A stretch of 64,000 nt of DNA from Lachnospiraceae bacterium. GTDB taxonomy: Bacteria > Bacillota > Clostridia > Lachnospirales > Lachnospiraceae. Positions 34,424-43,277 of the stretch are shown piece by piece. The position numbers and the translations under genes were made by a program. The stretch is taken from NCBI GenBank assembly GCA_014799465.1, contig JAAVHZ010000043.1, forward strand, positions 62,001 through 126,000. The letters are read 5' to 3'. Numbering within the stretch: position 1 is the first letter of the stretch; every line of letters begins with the position of its first letter. The notes below the pieces were generated by a model. That model did not search any database. It had not been told where the DNA came from and worked only from the letters and a program-made list of their open reading frames with translations.

Positions 34424-36040
34424 ATGAATGAAAAAGTAAAAGAAGCACGCAATAAAGCGGTTGAATTCTGGAATAAATATAACAGGCGGCAAAGAACGCT
34501 TATGATTAGCATTGTGCTGGCTGTGATTGTATTCATTGCAGTTTTATCATATGCATTGACACGTCCTGAATATGTAACATTGCTTACATGCGATTCTGCT
34601 ACTACAGCATCGGAAGTAAAGAAGTGTTTGGAAGAAGCAGGGATAACTACATATACAATGTCAGATTCATTTGTGGTAAAAGTGCTTAAAAATGATAAAG
34701 TAGATGCAGAAATGGCAATTGCTACTGCAGGAATTGAGGCAGACGGCTATTCGATAGATGATTATTCGCTTAACGATGCACTTGATGGAGGATTCAGTTC
34801 TACGGAGTCAGATAAAGAAAAGAAATATCTTGCATATCTTGAGAGCAAGTTGCAGTCTTCTTTGGCAGGACAGGATTATGTGAAAGCTGCAAAGGTTACA
34901 ATTAAAGCACCTAAGACAACACTTAGCGTGCTTGATAAACAAGAGGATACATCAGTAAGTATTATACTGAATCTAAAGAAAGAAATAGACAGCTCCAAGG
35001 CAGAAAATATTGCACAATGGGTGGCTACGGCAGTTGGCAATGATTCTACAAGTGAGATTACAATTATAGATACTGCAGGTAATATGCTGTTCCGCGGCAC
35101 AGATTTTGATGGAGATGATTATTCAGGAGGTTCTAAGGCAGAAATGCGTCAGGCTGCAATGGATATAGTATCATCAAATATCAAAAAATTGTTTGATGCT
35201 GCTGAGTTATATCAGACGGTAGAAGTTTCACCGTATCTGGATATGGATTTTGATGTGGCAAGTGAAACAGAAGTCGCATACAATACAGGTGACAGGGAGC
35301 AGGGACCTTATACAGCATCTTATGAGGTAGAGCAGGTTGGCGGTACGGCTTCAGGAGGAATACCGGGAACCGACTCTAACGATGAAGATATCACATATGA
35401 ACTTCAGGATTCATCAAGTTCTAAAAGTGAATATACATTAAAAAAATATGATTATGCAGTAAATCAGATAGTATCAAATACAACAAGGGAAAGAGGAAAG
35501 ATTGATTATTCATCATCTACGGTTTCTATTGTCGCAAGTTCTTATAATATATATGAAGAAGATGTGGTAAGAGCAGCAGGACAGCTTGATGATATGACAT
35601 GGGATGAGTTCAAATCAGCTTATGCAGAGAATGTGGTAGTTCCGATTCCGGAAGAGATATATAATCTTGTATCTGATGCAACAGGTTTTGATGTGGATAA
35701 TATTACTATTATTGGTTATCAGATACCACAGTTTGTAGATTCAATACCTGAACAGAGTAACTTTACGGATTATATTCCGGTAATATTTGCAATACTTATT
35801 CTTGCACTTCTGGGATTTGTAGTATTTAAGAGCACAAGACCTGTAGAGATAATTGAGCAGGAGCCTGAATTATCAGTTGAAGATTTACTTGCAACCACTA
35901 AGGAAGGTCAGGAAGTAGTTGAAGATATTGATATGAATGATAAGTCTGATACAAGAATTGCTATTGAAAAATTCGTGGATGAAAATCCGGAAGCTGTGGC
36001 ACTGTTGCTGCGTAACTGGCTTAACGAGGGATGGGAATAG
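34424..36040 (+). CDS. fliF: Flagellar MS-ring protein FliF
   Basis: The 538-aa membrane ring protein has its first membrane helix at about residues 26-46 (LMISIVLAVIVFIAVLSYAL). Ring-building YscJ/FliF domains follow (TLLTCDSATTASEVKKCLEEAG; KVTIKAPKT). A second helix is at about 448-468 (YIPVIFAILILALLGFVVF). The cytoplasmic tail ends RIAIEKFVDENPEAVALLLRNWLNEGWE, the FliG-binding peptide. Length is typical. Confidence 0.97.
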   Translation: MNEKVKEARNKAVEFWNKYNRRQRTLMISIVLAVIVFIAVLSYALTRPEYVTLLTCDSATTASEVKKCLEEAGITTYTMSDSFVVKVLKNDKVDAEMAIATAGIEADGYSIDDYSLNDALDGGFSSTESDKEKKYLAYLESKLQSSLAGQDYVKAAKVTIKAPKTTLSVLDKQEDTSVSIILNLKKEIDSSKAENIAQWVATAVGNDSTSEITIIDTAGNMLFRGTDFDGDDYSGGSKAEMRQAAMDIVSSNIKKLFDAAELYQTVEVSPYLDMDFDVASETEVAYNTGDREQGPYTASYEVEQVGGTASGGIPGTDSNDEDITYELQDSSSSKSEYTLKKYDYAVNQIVSNTTRERGKIDYSSSTVSIVASSYNIYEEDVVRAAGQLDDMTWDEFKSAYAENVVVPIPEEIYNLVSDATGFDVDNITIIGYQIPQFVDSIPEQSNFTDYIPVIFAILILALLGFVVFKSTRPVEIIEQEPELSVEDLLATTKEGQEVVEDIDMNDKSDTRIAIEKFVDENPEAVALLLRNWLNEGWE

Positions 36041-36064
36041 TATAGTAGTACATGGAGGAGCGAT

Positions 36065-37081
36065 ATGTCGAAAAACAGTACAAGTGATATGATGGGGGTG
36101 CAGAAAGCGGCAGTTCTGCTTATTGCACTTGGACCTGAAAAGTCAGCCAGCATATTTAAACATTTAAAAGAAGAAGAAATAGAAGAACTGACGCTTGAGA
36201 TAGCTAATACAAGAAGTATTTCTCCACAGGTAAAAGAAACAATTTTAAATGAATTTTATCAGGTGTGTCTGGCACAGCAGTATATCGCAGAAGGTGGTAT
36301 CGAATATGCCAAGGAACTTCTTGAAAAGGCACTGGGATCGGAAGCAGCACAAAGTGTTATAAGTAAACTTACGGCATCATTGCAAGTCAGACCGTTTGAG
36401 TTTATCAGAAAAACAGATGCTACACAGATTCTTAACTTTATACAGGATGAGCATCCTCAGGCTATTGCACTTATATTATCGTATCTGCCATCAAATCAGG
36501 CATCTATGATAATATCGTCACTGCCGCTGGAAAAGCAGGCTGATGTAGCAAAACGTATTGCACAGATGGACAGAACATCACCGGATGTTATTAAGGAAGT
36601 GGAATCGGTACTGGAGAGAAAGCTTTCATCACTGGTCAATCAGGATTACACAATTGTCGGTGGTGTGGATTCTATCGTAGAAATCCTCAATTCAGTTGAC
36701 CGTGGTACAGAAAAACATATTATGGAAAATCTTGAAATCGAAGAGCCAGAGCTTGCAGATGAGATTAAACGTAAAATGTTCGTATTTGAGGATATTCTGG
36801 CACTTGATGATAAGACTATCCAGAGAATTCTCAGGGATGTTGACAATAATGACCTTGGACTTGCACTTAAGAGTGCAACAGAAGAAGTACAGAATGTTAT
36901 ATTTAATAACCTTTCAAAGCGTCTTTCAGCTATGATAAGAGAGGATATGGACTTTATGGGACCTGTGCGTATGAAGGATGTTGAAGAAGCACAGCAGAAG
37001 ATAGTAAATATTATCCGTAAACTGGAAGATTCGGGTGAGATTATAATTGCCCGTGGCGGAGGTGATGAGATAGTTGTCTAA
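36065..37081 (+). CDS. fliG: Flagellar motor switch protein FliG
   Basis: The 338-aa rotor protein has an N-domain that binds FliF (GVQKAAVLLIALGPEKSASIFKHLKEEEIE), middle armadillo repeats with EHPQAIALILSYL, and a C-domain with the charged torque helix (KRLSAMIREDMDFMGPVRMKDVEEAQQ). SD GGAG. The 3' end overlaps fliH by 8 nt. Confidence 0.97.
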   Translation: MSKNSTSDMMGVQKAAVLLIALGPEKSASIFKHLKEEEIEELTLEIANTRSISPQVKETILNEFYQVCLAQQYIAEGGIEYAKELLEKALGSEAAQSVISKLTASLQVRPFEFIRKTDATQILNFIQDEHPQAIALILSYLPSNQASMIISSLPLEKQADVAKRIAQMDRTSPDVIKEVESVLERKLSSLVNQDYTIVGGVDSIVEILNSVDRGTEKHIMENLEIEEPELADEIKRKMFVFEDILALDDKTIQRILRDVDNNDLGLALKSATEEVQNVIFNNLSKRLSAMIREDMDFMGPVRMKDVEEAQQKIVNIIRKLEDSGEIIIARGGGDEIVV

Positions 37082-37892
37082 TTTATTGAAGTCCAGAAAT
37101 ATAAAATGCGATAGCAGTGAAAAGAAGTTAATAGATTATAATGAGTTAATAACCGAAAAAATAGCCCAGATACAGAAGAAGATTGAGACGGAGCAGAGAG
37201 AAGAAGCTATAAATGGTGAGTTTGTAGAAGGAATTGATGCTGAGTCAGTAGAAATGCTTTTAAATGATGACAGCAGTGTGATAAGAGAAACACAGCTTGC
37301 AAATGAAAAGGCAGAAAAAATAATTGAACTGGCAAATAATGATGCACAGGCGATTATAGAAAAAGCAAAGCAGGAATGTAATGCGATAAAACAGGCGGCT
37401 ATGGAAAGCGGAAGAAATGACGGATACCAGGAAGGAAAGGTTCAGGCTGCCAGAGAACTTGAAGCACAAAAGAGAAAACTGGAAGATGAGCGTATACGCC
37501 TTGTTGAAGAGTATGAGCAGAAAGTAAAAGAGATAGAACCTGAACTGGTAGATGTTATACTAAAAGTTTTTGAGAAAGTTACACATGTTCTTGCTGAAGA
37601 TAAGAAAGATATAGTGCTTCAGCTTGTGGATGATGTTGTATCAAAGACAGAATTCAGTTCAGATTTACTTATAAGAGTATCATCAAGCGATTATAAGTTT
37701 ATAATTGACAATAAAGAAAGAATAAACAACTCCGTTCATAATAAGGTTCATGTAGAGATTGTGGAAGATATTACATTTGAACGGGGACAGTGCATGATAG
37801 AAAGTGACAGTGGCATATATGATTGCAGTCTGGATATCCAGCTTGAAAATCTTATAAACAATATAAAGATTCTGTCATGCATGGCAGAATAG
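37074..37892 (+). CDS. fliH: Flagellar export ATPase regulator FliH
   Basis: The 272-aa protein has a long charged coiled coil (about residues 75-165; IIEKAKQECNAIKQAAMESGRNDGY) and a C-terminal FliH/YscL domain (EPELVDVILKVFEKVTHVLAEDKKDIVLQLVDDVV). It anchors FliI to the C-ring. The start is TTG, fixed by GGAGGTGATG at 37059-37068 inside the end of fliG; this implies coupling to fliG. Confidence 0.9.
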   Translation: MSNLLKSRNIKCDSSEKKLIDYNELITEKIAQIQKKIETEQREEAINGEFVEGIDAESVEMLLNDDSSVIRETQLANEKAEKIIELANNDAQAIIEKAKQECNAIKQAAMESGRNDGYQEGKVQAARELEAQKRKLEDERIRLVEEYEQKVKEIEPELVDVILKVFEKVTHVLAEDKKDIVLQLVDDVVSKTEFSSDLLIRVSSSDYKFIIDNKERINNSVHNKVHVEIVEDITFERGQCMIESDSGIYDCSLDIQLENLINNIKILSCMAE

Positions 37893-37909
37893 ACTATGGA
37901 GTAGAAAAT

Positions 37910-39232
37910 ATGTCTGTTATTGATGTAGAAAAATATTTACGTTTAACTGAAAAATCGTATATAAAATGTCTTGGCAAAGTGGTTAAAATCGTAGGATTAA
38001 CCATTGAATCCATTGGACCGGATGCTAATCTTGGAGATGTGTGCAGAATCATATCTAAGGAGGATTCGGGAAGATGGGTTTTGTCTGAGGTTGTAGGATT
38101 TAGGGATAAGAGAGTTCTTCTGATGCCGTATGACAGCATTGACGGAATAGGTCCGGGCAGCAGGGTGGAAAATACAGGTGTTCCGCTAATGGTAAATGTA
38201 AGTGATGATTTGCTTGGAAAGACACTGGATGGACTTGGCAGACCGGATACTGATATAGAGTTCAAGACAGTCAAAAGATATTCAGTTGAGGCAAAGCCGC
38301 CTGACCCGATGTCAAGGAAGATTATTGACGAGGTGCTTCCGCTTGGCGTAAAGGCTGTAGACGGACTTACAACTGTAGGAAAAGGTCAGAGAATAGGAAT
38401 ATTTGCCGGAAGTGGTGTTGGAAAAAGTACACTTTTAGGTATGTTTGCAAGGAATACAAAGGCAGATATAAATGTAATAGCATTAATAGGAGAGCGAGGC
38501 AGAGAGGTAAGGGAATTTATTGAAAGGGATTTAGGCGAAGAAGGCATGAAACGCAGCGTAGTGGTGGTGGCAACATCAGATAAGCCGGCACTTATACGTA
38601 ATAAAGCTGCAAAGACAGCCACAGCCATAGCAGAGTATTTCAGGGATCAGGGAAAAGATGTGCTGCTTATGATGGATTCGCTTACAAGATTTGCCATGGC
38701 ACAAAGGGAAATCGGACTTGCGTCAGGTGAACCGCCTGTTACAAGAGGTTATCCGCCAAGTGTATACAGTGAGATGCCGAAACTTCTTGAAAGGTCAGGT
38801 AATTCATCCACAGGTTCTATTACAGGATTATATACTGTTCTTGTGGATGGCGATGATTTTAACGAACCTATTACTGATACGGCAAGAGGAATACTGGATG
38901 GACATATCGTACTGTCGAGGAAACTTGGTCACAAAAACCATTACCCTGCGATAGATATACTTTCAAGTATATCAAGAGTAATGAGCAACATAGCAGACAG
39001 AGAACATAAAAAAGCAGCATCAAAACTAAAAACTGTTCTTGCTACATATAGCGAGGCGGAAGATTTGATAAATATTGGTGCATATAAGAGTGGCTCCAAT
39101 AAAAATATAGATTATGCCATAGAAAAAATTGAAGAAGTTAACAGGTTTTTGATACAGGGTGTGGATGAAAAATTCACTTTTGAAGAAATAGTTGATAATC
39201 TGGAATACATATTTTCAGAGGATGATACATAG
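37910..39232 (+). CDS. fliI: Flagellum-specific ATP synthase FliI
   Basis: The 440-aa F1-beta-like ATPase energises flagellar export. Walker A is [11 protein letters not shown] at about residues 166-174. [10 protein letters not shown] and the FliI-type [25 protein letters not shown] follow. An in-frame ATG at 37877 lies inside fliH; the ATG at 37910 has TGGAG upstream at usable spacing. Confidence 0.96.
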   Translation: [440 protein letters not shown]

Positions 39233-39246
39233 AGAAGTGGTGAATC

Positions 39247-39702
39247 ATGGCTAAATTCATATATAAAATGCAGAGTATACTTGATATAAAGTATAAACTG
39301 GAAAATCAGGCAAAATCTGAATATGCTGCTGCGATGGCAATATTGCAGCAGGAAAAGTTCAAGTTAGAGCAAATTAATGCCGATATAAATAAATATGAAG
39401 ATGATTTAAGGAGATTGCAGTCCGGTATAATTGATGTCATGCAGTTAAGAGAATGTACAGAAGCACTTGAATACAAGAAGAGGGCATTACAGGCACAGAA
39501 AATTGTAGTTCAAAGATCTGAAAACAGGGTCGAGCGTTCAAAGGAAAAGTTAAATGAAGTTATGGTAGATAGAAAAACTCACGAGAAACTCAAAGAAAAA
39601 GCGTTTGAAGAATTTCTTCAGGAGCTTTCGGCACAGGAGAATAAAGAGATTGATGAGTTGGTAAGTTTTCAATATAATAATCAGGACACGGGTGAAAATT
39701 AA
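39247..39702 (+). CDS. fliJ: Flagellar export protein FliJ
   Basis: The 151-aa protein is an antiparallel coiled coil with FliJ pattern: KFIYKMQSILDIKYKLENQAKSEYA at the start, then two long charged helices. General chaperone/escort in export. The stop overlaps the next gene's start by 1 nt (TAATG). Confidence 0.88.
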   Translation: MAKFIYKMQSILDIKYKLENQAKSEYAAAMAILQQEKFKLEQINADINKYEDDLRRLQSGIIDVMQLRECTEALEYKKRALQAQKIVVQRSENRVERSKEKLNEVMVDRKTHEKLKEKAFEEFLQELSAQENKEIDELVSFQYNNQDTGEN

Positions 39703-40490
39703 TGGCTGGAAAAGATAAGAAGAAAAGTGAAGTTAATCAGAGTATAATAGATGATTTAAATTCGGAATATATGATGGAGGAAGAACCAAAAAACAGGCTG
39801 GTATCCATAATCATAACTTTACTGATAATACTTATATGGATTGGTATATTTGCAGTAATAGTTAAGACTGATATCGGAGGATTCGGAAGTACTGTTATGG
39901 CACCGGTATTAAAGGATGTGCCGGTTCTGAATAAGATTCTGCCGGATACTGTTGTAACAAAGAATGACAGTGATTACAAATATAAAAGTATGGCAGATGC
40001 CGTAGATTACATAAAGCAATTAGAGACTGAGCTTGCAAAATATCAGGAATCAGACACCACGAAGGATGGGCAGATAACTGATTTGGAGGCAGAAAATGAG
40101 CGGTTAAAAGCCTTTGAGGCTGCACAGGCACAGTTTGAGAAAGAAAAGCAGGAATATTATGACGAAGTAGTTTTTGGCGATAAAGCAATAGATTATGAGA
40201 ATTATGTCAAGTACTATCAGCAGATTTCTCCAGAAAGTGCAGAGGCACTTTATCAGAAAGCTATTGAAAAGTATGCATATGATGAAGAATTTACGGAAAG
40301 AGCTAAAATGTACAGTTCTATGGATCCTGCTCAGGCAGCAGCAATATTTTGTGAAATGACGGGAGATATGGACATAGTTGTTAATATATTAAATGCCATG
40401 AGCACTACCAACAGCAGTGCTATAATGAATGAAATATCTAATATCGATTCTGTATATGCAGCAAAACTTACTAAGCTATTATTACCATAA
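39702..40490 (+). CDS. MotE/MgtE-N-like flagellar operon membrane protein
   Basis: The 262-aa protein has a cytoplasmic N-tail of about 33 residues, one membrane helix (about 34-54, LVSIIITLLIILIWIGIFAVI), an extracellular coiled coil (ITDLEAENERLKAFEAAQAQFEKE), and a C-terminal MgtE-N-like helical domain (AKMYSSMDPAQAAAIFCEM...). It corresponds in position to ylxF of B. subtilis; related MotE/FliG-like proteins occur in other flagellar operons. A role as stator or motor chaperone is inferred from family resemblance only. Confidence 0.72.
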   Translation: MAGKDKKKSEVNQSIIDDLNSEYMMEEEPKNRLVSIIITLLIILIWIGIFAVIVKTDIGGFGSTVMAPVLKDVPVLNKILPDTVVTKNDSDYKYKSMADAVDYIKQLETELAKYQESDTTKDGQITDLEAENERLKAFEAAQAQFEKEKQEYYDEVVFGDKAIDYENYVKYYQQISPESAEALYQKAIEKYAYDEEFTERAKMYSSMDPAQAAAIFCEMTGDMDIVVNILNAMSTTNSSAIMNEISNIDSVYAAKLTKLLLP

Positions 40491-40545
40491 TAATTATAAT
40501 AAAATGGTAATGATATAAATAAATTTATATGAAAGGAGGAAGAAG

Positions 40546-42318
40546 ATGATAAGTACTAATATAGTACAGACCGGATTAATATCCGGAGCAGAGAATGTTT
40601 CTTTATCCACGGGAAGTGCAGAGGATATAAATGTCAGCAGCGTTGATTTCAGTTCATTTATGAATAATTCCGGCAGCACAGGCAATAGTGCAGCATCAGG
40701 TCAGCCAACGACTGTTATTGATGGAAATGTACAGACAATGCCTTCAAACAGTGAAAAAATAAATGTTTTGTTCACTGCAAAGAATCAAAATATTTCAAAC
40801 GAAATAGTTGATGAAGACATGATTGTAAATATGGATACATTAATGACTGTAGATACGGCAGCTATGCAGTTGATACAGCAGGTTATGGAAATTATACAGT
40901 CTGATACAGGATGTTCAAAGGAAGAACTTGTAAATGCAATGAATAACATCGGAGCCAAACCGTCAGACTTACTTTCATCAGATACAGTTAAAAATATTGT
41001 ACTTGAACTGAATGGATTAAGCAGACCGCAGGAACTGCTTACTAATCAGGAAGCTTATATGCAGTTTGTGGATATAATGGAACAGGTAAAACCATTAGTA
41101 GATGATTTTACGTCAGTGTATGAATTTACACCTGAACAAAATTCAGATATATCGGAAACCATAAAACAGTTTATTACGCAGGAAAAAGATGTATCTGATA
41201 TGACACCGGAGATGCAGCTTATGGATGAGCAGACAACAGATATTAAGCCGGAAGGTGCTCAGACACAAGAAATGCAGTCTGATGAAACAGTGGAAAACAA
41301 TGTGACTGATACAACATGGCAGAATATGACATTATCAGGCGATGAAGGAAATGCAGATGAGAATATTCAAAATAATGAAAATATTCAAAATAATAAATAT
41401 AATCAATATACTGCTAATATTCCTGATGAGAACAATGCCGAAGTTGTTGATGTTGAAAAAACGGAGTATGTATCAAAACAAAATGTGGAGTCCATTCCAA
41501 AAGAAATTGTGGAAGAAGCAATGTCAGAGCCTGAAAACCACAATGAGGCACAAAAGGATACAACAAAGAATCAAAATGAATATGTTATAACTGATGAATC
41601 TGCAGATAATAGTAAAGATGTCTTTATTTCGTATAAGACACAAAATGAGTCAGAGATGAGTCAGAACAATAACAGCAGTTTCGGTGGAAATCGGCAAAAT
41701 GCAGATGTTAAGCAAAATGCTGCCGGAAAAACAATAGAAGTACATACCGAAGATAGGAAAAATGTAAATAATGCAGATTTTACTGCTATAAGTAATAATC
41801 TTTTTGAGCATATTAAGGAAAGTGTATCAAATGTACACACAACTGAAACATCACAAACATCCTTTGCTACAAGGATATTTAATCAGGTGATGGAAGGTAT
41901 AAAAGTAATATCAGGTGAGGATATGTCTTCTATGGAGATGCAGCTTCAACCTGAAAATCTTGGAAAACTTAATATCCAGGTAGTATCAAAAAATGGAATT
42001 ATTACTGCACAGATTATTACACAGAGTGAAGCGGTAAAACAGGCAATTGAAAGCCAGATGTTTTTATTAAAAGAAAACATGAATAATCAGGAGATTGCCA
42101 TTGAAGATGTGGAGGTTACGGTTTCCAGCCATGCATTTGAACAGGGAATGGATAATGGAAGTCATGAAAATTCCAATCAGCAGCAAAAAAGAAGAAAGTT
42201 TGTATCAGAGGATGATATGCAGGCAGTAAATGCAGCTGATATTAAGGCTATAAAAGAAGAAATTCTTGAAGAAGCAATGAAAGAGCAGAATGGAAGTACC
42301 GTAAGTTATACAGCATAA
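40546..42318 (+). CDS. fliK: Flagellar hook-length control protein FliK
   Basis: The 590-aa protein has a low-complexity, Asn/Gln/Glu-rich N-terminal and middle part, including near-repeats of NENIQNN at about residues 277-290. A conserved C-terminal Flg_hook domain (about 465-545) has EMQLQPENLGKLNIQVVSKNGIITAQI, which interacts with FlhB to switch export specificity. SD AAAGGAGGAAG. Between the MotE-like gene and flgD, as in clostridia. Confidence 0.93.
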   Translation: MISTNIVQTGLISGAENVSLSTGSAEDINVSSVDFSSFMNNSGSTGNSAASGQPTTVIDGNVQTMPSNSEKINVLFTAKNQNISNEIVDEDMIVNMDTLMTVDTAAMQLIQQVMEIIQSDTGCSKEELVNAMNNIGAKPSDLLSSDTVKNIVLELNGLSRPQELLTNQEAYMQFVDIMEQVKPLVDDFTSVYEFTPEQNSDISETIKQFITQEKDVSDMTPEMQLMDEQTTDIKPEGAQTQEMQSDETVENNVTDTTWQNMTLSGDEGNADENIQNNENIQNNKYNQYTANIPDENNAEVVDVEKTEYVSKQNVESIPKEIVEEAMSEPENHNEAQKDTTKNQNEYVITDESADNSKDVFISYKTQNESEMSQNNNSSFGGNRQNADVKQNAAGKTIEVHTEDRKNVNNADFTAISNNLFEHIKESVSNVHTTETSQTSFATRIFNQVMEGIKVISGEDMSSMEMQLQPENLGKLNIQVVSKNGIITAQIITQSEAVKQAIESQMFLLKENMNNQEIAIEDVEVTVSSHAFEQGMDNGSHENSNQQQKRRKFVSEDDMQAVNAADIKAIKEEILEEAMKEQNGSTVSYTA

Positions 42319-42339
42319 AGTAATTACAGTAAAGGAGGA

Positions 42340-42792
42340 ATGAGTATGCCTTCAAGTGCACAAATAGTTGATGGCAAGGTAGTAGCAGAGACTACACCTA
42401 CATATGAGAAAAGGACACCGGGTGATTCGCTTGATAAACAGGCATTTTTGCAGCTTTTAGTTGCGCAGATGCAATATCAGGATCCGTTAGAACCTATGGA
42501 TAATACTGAATACGTAAGTCAGCTCGCACAGTTCTCAGCATTAGAGGCAATGCAGAATGTGGAACAGGCACTTACTAACCAGAATGCATTTAATCTGGTT
42601 GGAAAACATGTAATAATGTCAGTTGGTTCATCAGATGGCAGTGCAAATGTCGAGATAGCAGGAAAGGTGGATTTCGTACAGATTGTAAACGGAAAGGCAC
42701 AACTTTCAATTGAAGATAAGACATATTCAATTGATGATTTGGAATATGTTGTGGGAGAAGATTATCTTGCATCCGTTTTAACAAATAAATAG
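42340..42792 (+). CDS. flgD: Flagellar hook assembly protein FlgD
   Basis: The 150-aa short FlgD has the export/cap signature LDKQAFLQLLVAQMQYQDPLEPMDNTEYVSQLAQFSALE. The C-terminal tudor-like part is brief, as in other Firmicutes. Caps the growing hook. SD AAAGGAGG. Confidence 0.95.
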   Translation: MSMPSSAQIVDGKVVAETTPTYEKRTPGDSLDKQAFLQLLVAQMQYQDPLEPMDNTEYVSQLAQFSALEAMQNVEQALTNQNAFNLVGKHVIMSVGSSDGSANVEIAGKVDFVQIVNGKAQLSIEDKTYSIDDLEYVVGEDYLASVLTNK

Positions 42793-42807
42793 CAGGGAGA
42801 TGAGTGT

Positions 42808-43197
42808 ATGAATATAAGCAATGGCTTTTCTTCAATAGAGCAGGTTACAGGGATGTACCTGAAAAATGAGCCAGCTTCACCATCCGGGGCATCTGCAAAA
42901 TTTGAGGATGTATTGAAAGAGAAATCTACTGCTGCAAAAGGTGAGAAACTTAAGTTTTCAAAGCATGCAGGAGAAAGATTGGAAGACCGTGACATCAGTC
43001 TCACGGATGAGCAGTTGAGGCGTCTTGAAGAAGGAACAAGAAAGGCTGAGGCAAAGGGCATTAATGAATCACTGGTTTTGATGGATAATATGGCATTTAT
43101 AGTTAATATCAGAAACAGTACGGTAATTACGGCTATGGATCAGCAGGATAGTATTGAAAAGATTTATACAAATATAGATGGAGCCGTTATAATATAA
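42808..43197 (+). CDS. TIGR02530-type flagellar operon protein
   Basis: The 129-aa protein has the pattern of the TIGR02530/FlgD-associated family, KLKFSKHAGERLEDRDISLTDEQLRRLEEGTRKAEAKGINESLVLMDN, and ends in a beta-rich part with IRNSTVITAMD. Usually between flgD and flgE in Firmicutes, as here; function not established. SD AGGGAGATGAG upstream, and the gene starts 15 nt after flgD. Confidence 0.85.
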   Translation: MNISNGFSSIEQVTGMYLKNEPASPSGASAKFEDVLKEKSTAAKGEKLKFSKHAGERLEDRDISLTDEQLRRLEEGTRKAEAKGINESLVLMDNMAFIVNIRNSTVITAMDQQDSIEKIYTNIDGAVII

Positions 43198-43212
43198 TCA
43201 CCGGACCTTTAC

Positions 43213-43247
43213 GGAGGTGAATGATTCCTGAATGACAGAAGGAATCA
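43213..43247 (+). promoter_or_regulatory. Leader hairpin and 4-codon ORF before flgE
   Basis: TGATTCCT (43222-43229) pairs with AGGAATCA (43240-43247) around a 10-nt loop. A GGAGG at 43213-43217 precedes an ATG at 43221, with stop four codons later (M-I-P-E). The flgE SD (AAGGAGG) lies about 15 nt further on. May be a leader that modulates flgE translation, or a decayed spacer. Confidence 0.4.
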
Positions 43248-43277
43248 GCGGCAAAGATTAAGGAGGTCAATTTAATT

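Noticed and set aside
39370..39400. GCCGATAT in fliJ as a sigma-D promoter -10
   Set aside because: No TAAA-type -35 lies about 15 nt upstream and the site is inside a coding region.
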